This document shows, one piece after another, positions 55,645 to 64,000 of a stretch of 64,000 nucleotides of DNA (within the stretch, counting starts at the first letter, position 1; every line of letters begins with the position of its first letter). Where the stretch lies: assembly GCF_004193775.1 (NCBI RefSeq), contig NC_041018.1, positions 31,641,940 through 31,705,939 on the forward strand. The letters are read 5' to 3'. Position numbers and translations under genes: made by a program. The notes under the pieces are model-generated. The model saw nothing but the letters and a program-made list of their open reading frames with translations, ran no database searches and was not told where the DNA came from. This DNA is from Glycine soja. Taxonomy: Eukaryota; Streptophyta; Magnoliopsida; Fabales; Fabaceae.

Positions 55645-56222
55645 GAAAGAAGGAGGGGGGAGAGAGACGTTTTGTAGGCCCCCCCCTCTTATCCTCTTAA
55701 CAAAGGTCACGCAAGAGCTCACCTTAGTCAGATTTTGGTAAGTACAATATCTTTATTAGAATTTAATTCTAATTCAATTCAAACAGTTAAGCATTTCTTT
55801 CATGTTTATCTTGTTATTGCTACAACCACATCAAACTATGATGATTATGTACCACATTTTATGTATTAGATCGTGACAAATGCAATTGATATAAATTTAT
55901 TATTGATATAAAATTTTTTTAATTAACACATAGGACTAACAACTCTCCCTTGTTGGACTCCAAGTGTTGGGCCTCTCCAGAAAGAAGGAGGGGGGAGAGA
56001 GACGTTTTGTAGGCCCCCCCTCTTATCCTCTTAACAAAGGCCACGCAAGAGCTCACCTTAGTCAGATTTTGGTAAGTACAATATCTTTATTAGAATTTAA
56101 TTCTAATTCAATTCAAACAGTTAAGCATTTCTTTCATGTTTATCTTGTTATTGCTACAACCACATCAAACTATGATGATTATGTACCACATTTTATGTAT
56201 TAGATCGTGACAAATGCAATTG
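55561..56222. repeat. 335-bp tandem duplication spanning element Z's right edge
   Basis: Copy 1 is 55561-55888 and copy 2 is 55896-56222, nearly identical (one C-run length and one A/T-run difference seen). Each contains the outer end of the Z LTR (GGACTAACAACTCTCCC to GGGCCTCTCC) plus about 240 bp of unidentified flank with GGAGGGGGGAGAGAGACG and GTCAGATTTTGGTAAGTAC. Confidence 0.88.
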
Positions 56223-56652
56223 CAATTTTAAAAAGTTGTAGATAACATGGACTAAAAAAAAAAAAGAACCTTGTAAAAATGGGATAGCCATCGGAGACTC
56301 AACTTATTTTGATTGGAGAAAAACACAGGAAGTTGAGTTCAATATTAAACAACGGTGTTAATACCAATGTATTGAGCTTTTAATACTATCTTAGTAAGCA
56401 ATAACACTAGCATACTACCAGATAAAAAGATGATAGTAAACCCTACCAATTATGTTATTTGGTACGTAAAAAGAGCATAGTATCTCCAAGAAAAGATGGA
56501 GACAGTGAGAGAGACCATTCAAATTTTCACAGGACTCATTTTTTTATGTAACTTAAAGACAGATTGAACATGGTCTTTCTTCGTCATTATATGTAAAAAA
56601 AATTTCTCAAAAAAGCACTGAGCCGGTTCTTCCCGAAGCTTGTCCAAGCTCC
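56223..56652 (-). other. Intergenic / 3' flank of H+-ATPase gene
   Basis: 430 bp AT-rich, presumably including the 3' UTR of the H+-ATPase on the minus strand. No clear polyadenylation signal was assigned. No gene supported. Confidence 0.5.
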
Positions 56653-59600
56653 TTAAACTGTATAGTGCTGCTGAATCGTGTCAATGTCCAGCCCCTTCAG
56701 CTTCACCACTGACTCAACATGTCCCTTTAGAGTATGAAGCTCCCTAAGCCTAGAACACATTTCAAATATTGTTAGAGGAACTTCATACACATCATTCATT
56801 ATTTCTCAGTATCATACATTAGAAAATGCTAGCAAAATACACTTTCATATAGTCTTTTCAACACAACTTTTATTATGCAGTGAAATTATGTGAATCTCAC
56901 TACATGATTTAGGTCCAACTCCTTAGTGGACTCCATTCTATTTATTACCACCTTTGTCCCATAGTAAGTGTAGTGTTAAAAAAAGTCACAAATTAAGTGC
57001 TATTTTAGCTTTTCAATTTATTATTTATTATTTCTTGTCGATTTTACACCTTTAATGATATTAATGATGAGCAGCAAAAACTGTAAATAAATTAATGATG
57101 GTAACATTAATTTTGCACACTCTTTCATCTATTCACTAACTTTGTTTGATCTGTGTAAAAAAAAACATAAGACACACTTATTATGGGATAGAGGGAGTAT
57201 TTAGTGGGTCCCTCATGAGTTTTACTATGTGTTGAAAAGAGAGTGTATCCGAGAATATGTTGCTCGCATCACTCGTATTGAATGACCACGCACTTCCTAA
57301 TCCTTTACAAGCACTAGCTTAATGTGATATAATTTAATGGCTTACCTTGCAACTTCGGCACGTCTCTTGGCTTGTTCAGCAATCTCTGAAAGCTCCCTGT
57401 AGCTATTTTTGTCATTGAAAAGGTTGGAAGTTTCCGGAGGCTGAAGACCGTGAAGTGTCCTCTGTGCAGCCGCCCATTGAGCTTCCCTCTCTTCTTTACC
57501 ATAGTCTTTCTTTGTAGTGAAAGCAGTCTGTGATGAGAAATCATGAGCATGATATGAATCTAGATAAACCTCTGGACTATATCAGCATTGCAACAAATGT
57601 TAAATAAGAGAAAATAATAATAAAAAAAGAACATACCTTGTTCTCCAAAAGATTATCCCAAGCCTTCCCACTTAGAATATAGCGGATTGCGAATTTGAGT
57701 AAATCAAGAGGGATATAGGTTACCACACTGTAGAGCCAGATTACACCAGCCCAACCCCATCCCATTCCCTTTATTCGTGCAAAGCTCCAGTTAGCATATA
57801 CTGCTATAAAAGTTGCCACCTGTAAATTACAGAACAAGTTATTGTTACCAGTTACCACCAAAGAAAGCCAAAAACACTAAAACACTCATTTGCCTTGGTA
57901 ACAGATCTTTTCTCTCTACTTTTGGTTGTTTTGGAGAGGAATAAGTGCATTATGTGTGATGATCAAGACACATCTTGAAAACATAATAAAATGATGCTTC
58001 TACAATACTTAGGCCAAACGACAATAACAACAACAACAAAGTCTTATCCTGCTAGGTGAGGTCGGCTCAGATCACTCAACAATACATCAGACGCAACTGA
58101 AAAAACAACTTTATATACTGCATTGCTGATGGGAGAATAGGAGGTTCAATCTTACCAACTGAGCAATAAAAAATGCACCTAGTAGGAGAAGACCAGGTCT
58201 TTCAACAAAAGACCAGCTGCGGGACCTTGTGACGAAGATTAGAGCCTGGCTAATTATACTGACTTGTAGGTATAAGGCTGCCATCATTTTGTCAGGGCTA
58301 TCGCTCAACGGCCTCACACCAAACTTGTTCTGCAAGAGTGAAAGTTGTGCACATGGCCATTAGGATTTCCACGATTTCCACTAGTCGGCGGTGATCATAT
58401 TGAGGTAAAAAGAAAAACAAAGATATAAATTATGTACCGAGAAGAAGTTGGTATCTTTCATTGCCCAGAAAAATACTACTGTCATTAGTGCCATGTAACT
58501 TCCTAGCACAACTCCAGTAGCAAATATCTCCCTCAGTTTCCAGCTATCAGGAAGTGGAGATGGTTTCACTCTATCCTTGGATATAGTCATAATGGTACCT
58601 AAATCAATGCATGGTAGTGTAAGGAAATAAGTTTAAACATTTCAGCAGAGAAAAGTAAAAATAACATGAAGGTCATGAAAAATATTATCTTACCATCATT
58701 GAGTATGGCAATAATCAAAACCATGAAGGGTGCAAAATCAAACTTCCAGATCAACGCAATAAACAAGAAACCAAACTACAAAGAAAAAAATAAACCACAT
58801 AAGTATATGATTCAATTGTATATGTAGAATAAAAATTGACATTTTTTGGTATCAACCAAATTTCAACACTTACCACAATACGAATGGTGATTGAGACAGC
58901 ATAGATCTGTTCCAAAATCAAAATTTTCGAGATTAGACAACCAAAAACATTTAAATAAAATCAAATAAGTAACTATAAATGCAAGGAAACTAACAGTATA
59001 GTTCTTCATCCTCTGGAAAATTGCCCTGCTGGTGAGCACTGCACTAATAATGACACTCAGACCAGGTTCAGTGAGGACAATATCAGAAGCACTTCTAGCA
59101 GCATCTGTAGCATCAGCAACAGCAATTCCAATATCTGCTTTCTTTAATGCAGGGGCATCGTTTACACCATCTCCCGTCATTCCACATATATGTTTCCTCT
59201 CTTGCAGCCTCTTAACAATTTCATATTTGTGTTCTACCATATACAAAGAAAAAAGGGATTAGAACATTTGAAGTGTTGTTCAATTTGAAGCATAATTACT
59301 CTGTTGGTAAATATAGCAGTTTCAATACTTGCATAGAAGCCATGGACTAATAAGGGTGTTTGAAATAGTTCAGAAGAAAAAAGAAATTGATGATTGGTCA
59401 TCATTATCATTATCATATAAACACTGAAGTGAAGTTATAACTCTAACTTAAATAAGATGCACTCATTACACATAAATTTAAGGGACTTACCAGGAAATAC
59501 TCCTGCAAATCCATCAGCCTTCTCAATCAACTCATCAACTGGAAGAGCTGAAATAGAAGCATCCTTGTCTTGGCCAAGCAATGCAGATGAAGGGTACATG

Positions 59601-62101
59601 TTTGTTCCCATTCCAAGCCTTCGGCCCGTTTCCTTTCCAATGGCAAGCTGATCCCCTACAGAATGATAGAGGCACAAGCAATTTCAAAGCTACTTAGCTA
59701 CAGGATTTCATTATATGGTTAAAGCTTCAAGAAATTATGACTTCAAATCCTACCAGTAATCATCTTAACATTCACACCAAGGTTCAGAGCCCTTCTAATG
59801 GTTTCGGCACTATCATGCCTGGGAGGATCAAACAATGGTAGCAGACCAACAAATTGCCATGGTCCACCAGGACTATCTTTTGATTTTTCAGGTACTTCCT
59901 GTTTCACAGATCATATAAGCTTTCAATAAAAGAATTGTATTCATTTCAATCAAACAGAAAAGAAGACACAAAGTTATTAGCTTTGCTTACCTGTCTTGCA
60001 ACACCTAGAGACCGAAGTCCACGCTCGGCAAACTTATCAATTACTGCATGAACCTTTCTTCTGACATCCTCTTTGCAGTTGCAGAGGGTGATTATCTGAA
60101 GCAGGAGAAAAGCACGGTGTAAACATCTTTAAAAAAAATATCATAAGATTGAGCCAATGAAACCAATATTTACCTGCTCAGGAGCCCCTTTGCTAGCTCT
60201 ATGCCAATTTCCATCAGAATCAATGTAGGTCAGTGCAGTCCTCTTGTCTACAGGATTGAATGGAAGGAAATGTACCTCCCTAATACCACTACGTGCCTAA
60301 TCAATCAGAACATCAAAATTAAATTTTATTTATATCCCAAATTCAAGTTTTTTTTTCTTGTACAAAAGAGTTAGATTGTGTATATATATACCTCCTTTGG
60401 GTCAGCAAGCATTCCAACAATTGCAGCATCTATGGCATCTTGATTTTCAGTCCTAGAAGCTCTTGCCGCGAGAAGAATAACATACTCTTTCTCAACACCC
60501 TTAGCAAACACCTCAATCAAGTTTCTGTCAACACTCAACTTATTCAAGGTGAGAGTCCCGGTTTTGTCACTGCATAGGACATCCATGCCTGCCATTTCCT
60601 CAATAGCTGTCATTCTTTTTGTGATGGCACCCTGCTGAGAAAGCCTGTGGGAACCAATAGCCATAGTGACAGACAACACAGTTGGCATGGCAATGGGAAT
60701 TCCTCCGATCAAGAGCACTAACAGGTTGTCAATTCCATCCCTGTACCTGCGGTGCTGAATCGGGTACATGACTATGAGCTCGATGACGATTCCAACCGCA
60801 ATTGAGCAAATGCAGAAGTTACCAATTGCTGTAAGCACTTTCTGGAAGTGTCCAACTTGGTTGGTGCTGTCCACCAGATGAGCTGCTTTGCCAAAAAAGG
60901 TGTGCACCCCAGTAGCAATCACAACTGCTTCTATCTCACCCTTCTTGACCGTTGATCCCGAAAACACTTCATCCGAGGGACTCTTTGTTACAGGGAGTGA
61001 TTCTCCAGTCAGAGCAGACTGATCAACACTCAAAGGATCACCCTCAAGAAGACGAGCGTCGGCCGGAATGATATCTCCTAACTTGATGCTGATTATGTCT
61101 CCTGGTACTAAAATTGCAGCATCTTGTTCACTCCATCGGTTATCCCTTAGTACCTAAAATTTGAGGCCATAAAAGTTTAACAAACATTGATTAAAAAGAT
61201 GCTAGCATAAATAATGCACACACAACCATAAAGGAGTTAATATACAATCTGGTCTCTGAAAGTGGCAACTTGTGTTGCTTTGGTCCATGATTGTTTTCAT
61301 CCGTACAAATTATTCCTTTGAACCGTGAAATTGTTTACAATTTGACAATTTGGTAGGATAAATTTATGCACAAAACTTAGATACAATTTTTTAGGTACTT
61401 TTAGTATTGCTCTCCAATCAGAATTGAAGTTTCACCTCGGTAATCTATGGAGATATTTAATGCAAACCTTTCTTAAACAGATCATTGAGGTGAAACTATT
61501 TTTTATTGGGAAACAACATCAAAAGCACCTAAGAAACTGCATCTTATTAGCAAGCCAATACATTCGGGGACCAAAGCAATACAAGTTATAACTTTTAGGA
61601 ACCAAGTTGTATACTGGTTCCATAAATAAGTTTGAGGGTAAAATAAAAACCTTAGTCTTGGGAGCCAAACCAGCCATAAGAGCAGCAGCAGCATTGCCAG
61701 CATTGTTTTCCTCAATAAAACTAATTGTGGAGTTGATCACTAGCAGCGCGATAATTCCGACAAAGTCCTGCCAATCTGGTGGCCTTCCTCCTCCATTTGC
61801 CAAAGCAATGGCCATTATAGCAGCAGCTTCCATAACCCAAGACAAGGGGTTCCACATAAAACCCAAGAACTTCAAAAACTTGCTCTCCTGTTTTCATCAA
61901 ACATAACATCACCTACATGCATCTAATGAAGCAACAAAAAAGCATAAACTGCATTATTATGAGTTTGTGATGAGAACATACTTTTTTCTCTTCCAATTTG
62001 TTTGGTCCAAAGACTTGAAGCCGATTGCCCCCTTCCTCTGATGTTAGACCTGCTCTTGAACATTTCAGCTGCTCAAACACTTCCTCTATTGGAATCCGTT
62101 C
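56653..62101 (-). CDS. AHA: Plasma-membrane H+-ATPase (P-type, AHA/PMA family), 5' exon not found
   Basis: Pumps H+ out of the cell using ATP, energising plasma-membrane transport. Exons (minus): 62101-61982, 61887-61651, 61153-60392, 60296-60174, 60095-59991, 59898-59754, 59655-59491, 59233-58995, 58906-58874, 58775-58694, 58598-58438, 58329-58156, 57819-57637, 57527-57346, 56749-56653; all GT-AG. They join in one frame of 935 residues plus TAA; the family has about 950. The N-terminus (some 16-20 residues) is missing and probably lies in an upstream exon. Landmarks: [12 protein letters not shown] at the start, TGES (residues about 167-170), phosphorylation site CSDKTGT (about 312), [16 protein letters not shown] hinge, and ten expected membrane spans. 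The C-terminal autoinhibitory region ends QQHYTV, whose penultimate Thr is the phosphorylation and 14-3-3 site in this family. No stop or frameshift was found. Confidence 0.95.
56946..57200. mobile_element. Stowaway-like MITE in H+-ATPase last intron
   Basis: About 255 bp. The right end read inward gives ATACTCCCTCTATCCCATAA, then TAAGTGTG. The left end has CACCTTTGTCCCATAGTAAG. Terminal inverted repeats of this CTCCCTC..CCCATAATAAG type mark Stowaway (Tc1/mariner-related) MITEs. Confidence 0.75.
58020..58080. repeat. Short dispersed repeat in H+-ATPase intron
   Basis: An ACAACAACAACAAAG tract followed by TCTTATCCTGCTAGGTGAGG and TCGGCTC. This motif is widespread in plant repeats (SINE-like tails, from memory). 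No second end or target duplication assigned. Confidence 0.45.
61385..61538. repeat. Small MITE in H+-ATPase second intron of the window
   Basis: About 154 bp with imperfect inverted ends: TTTTTAGGTACTTTTAGTAT at the left, GTTTCTTAGGTGCTTTTGAT reading inward from the right. Inner arms AGTTTCACCTC / GAGGTGAAACT are perfect. Same family as 47521-47652. Confidence 0.75.
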
Positions 62102-64000
62102 CTGAGGACAAGGTTCATTTCAATGCTTGTTATTTCTCATAATACTACTTAGCAGCATGCACAAACATGTGCATGTTTGGTTTGCACTTGAAAATGTTGA
62201 GACATTGGTTCCAATGCAAATCCAAAGGATAAAAGTAAAATGAATGCAAAAGCAATGGTTCTAATCCATTGGCAAAATAAACTTTGCCTCAAACATAATT
62301 TTACAACGGAGAATCAAACATGAACTAATGGTTAAGGTATTCGTTTGTTTGAGAGAAAAAAAATGTCACTCAAAACCCAATTACAATAATCAAGCTTTAT
62401 GAAGTTAGGAATCCATAAGTTTCTACTAACTAACTACTGACGAAGTTGTCCTAATGTCACACACCCCCTCCTCCAAAAAAAAACCGCAAATTACTATTCT
62501 TTTAATTAAGAATGAATTTATCATACTTTAGTCCTCAAAATATGATCTCTACTATTCCTAACAAATTGAAGAATTTTGATGTGACGTTTTAAGAATAAGA
62601 GTAAACGAAGCATTAAGAATTAAGAGTAAAATAATATAAAAAATAATTAAAATAAATATTGCATTAATTTATCTTCCAAGACAAATACTTTTAACTTATT
62701 TATTGATTTTATTCACCCTACTATTCATTAACTATTTTTAATCAATTATTGAAACAGAATTTAATTTATCTTAAAATTTTCAGTAGCGATTACATGGAAT
62801 TTTATTGTTAAAAAATAAAATTAAATATAGTTCTAAAAAATAATATTTCATAAAACGGGAAATAATTTTTTTTATATACCCAACTTTAATTGTGTTACAT
62901 TACCCATAAATTGGCTAAGAAAACATCACCCATAAATTATTTTAATTTTCCTTAAAATTAAATTTGAAAAAATAAGAACATAGAGATGGGTACAAAGTTT
63001 TAATATTACCTTTTGCAATTTTACTTAATAAGGTTTTGATCGTTTACAAACCAATCCTTTAATAATTGGAAACAATAAGAACTTATGCTTAAGGAAGATT
63101 AAAAACCAATAATAAAAACTCTAAAGATTAAAACTCAAATAAGTATAGATAAAAAAATATCAAATAAGTAAAAACAATAGGAGTAGATACCTGGATGGTA
63201 AAAATCAATATCAAATAATTAAAATTATCAAAATCAAAGTCTACAAATGAATAATTATAAGAATCAGAATCCAGATCAAGTAAAAATGAAGATGAAAAAT
63301 ATTCATTTTAACCAAAACGTTTAAATCTTCCAAAATTCTGAAGCTGATGATGATTGAAATTCAGTTTAGATTCAATTCTATAAAAACTTTTTAAATTTAA
63401 TTCAACAATAAAATTAATTATATTTTTGTACAAACTACAATTTAAGAGATAATATTGGCTTATTGCAATACAATCAAAGAGTAAATAAAAAATTTTGATT
63501 TTTTTATCATTAGAAATTAAATTCAGTAATAAAAGTACCATAACTCATACATATTAAACCATTTGGTAAATAAAAAAAATTGGATTGAACTACTCTAATG
63601 ATTAAGTAAAAATGTATAAAGCAAAAAGCCACTAATGTTTCCATCCTTAATTCCAATTAAAGCATCTAATTTTGTTCACTTTAAAATAAAGTCAAATGTA
63701 TCCTTATTTTTACTTCATTTTACTTCATATTAGAATAGAGAGAGCCGTGCCGTACGCGAAGAAAAAACTATTTCAAGTCGTTATTTGCTGCCACTAACTA
63801 TCGTACGGTGCGGATTTCTCGGAATCTTACGAAATCATTTCTTTCTTCTTCGTAAAGCAAAAATATCATCACAAACAATAACCTCTTTTTATTATTTATT
63901 TTGTTTGTATTTTTTTCTTTTATTAAAATAAAATGTGTTTTTTCAATTCATGTAGAATACATCATTGCAGAGAAATCAACAACTTAAAGTACGATTAAGC
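62102..64000 (-). other. Upstream intron or promoter of H+-ATPase gene
   Basis: 1.9 kb AT-rich. I did not find a convincing first coding exon. A less AT-rich patch at 63730-63850 has inverted CCGTACG/CGTACGG words (63750 and 63805) and could be 5' UTR or promoter. No other gene supported. Confidence 0.4.

Noticed and set aside
48960..55649. Target duplication for element Z
   Set aside because: CTAAA and GAAAG differ, and the right border has been duplicated.
55700..55745. Host exon ending TCAGATTTTG/GTAAGTAC
   Set aside because: Good donor-like sequence but no recognisable protein upstream; may be LTR-end similarity instead.
63730..63850. First exon of the H+-ATPase in the less AT-rich patch
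   Set aside because: No Met-start frame resembling the family N-terminus with a proper donor could be read.

Overview
The window is plant nuclear DNA, most likely from a legume of the soybean type (inference). The grounds are GT-AG introns, AT-rich non-coding DNA, a plasma-membrane H+-ATPase gene and a dense stack of plant LTR retrotransposons that includes an Ogre-type element. Only one host gene looks functional. Most other coding potential is decayed gag-pol.

Layout. 1-470 plus 10748-11217 is the 3' end of a Tat-like Ty3/gypsy element ('X'), whose LTR is split by an Athila-type element (471-10747, + strand). Just downstream is exon 1 of a class III peroxidase pseudogene (about 11296-11449). 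Its first intron holds a nested block. Tat-like element 'Y' (11461-47192, + strand) is flanked by a perfect ATAGT target duplication. An Ogre-type element (11946-36327, - strand) landed inside Y's primer-binding site. A deleted Ty1/copia element (22247-27216, - strand, perfect TCTTT duplication) landed inside the Ogre reverse transcriptase. A solo LTR of the same copia family (43522-45299) lies in Y's antisense-ORF region. Peroxidase exons 2-4 follow at 47297-48959. A tRNA-derived SINE interrupts exon 4, and a third Ty3/gypsy element ('Z', about 48965-55644, - strand) truncates it. A 335-bp tandem duplication spans Z's right edge.

56653-62101 (- strand) carries 15 exons of a P-type plasma-membrane H+-ATPase. 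They join in one open frame of 935 codons through to the stop. Only the short N-terminal exon was not found. Its introns contain a Stowaway-like MITE and a second MITE that has a relative in peroxidase intron 2.

Most interesting signals. The copia-family LTR carries, downstream of its TATA box, an array of small stem-loops. Their stems differ in sequence but stay complementary, and they share a GGGTACA/TGTACCC loop with a GTAC core. A second array of larger stem-loops adjoins it. Both occur in two independent LTR copies and lie in the predicted RNA leader. The Ogre element adds a 63/67-bp alternating minisatellite, an intact 300-codon extra ORF and an integrase deletion.
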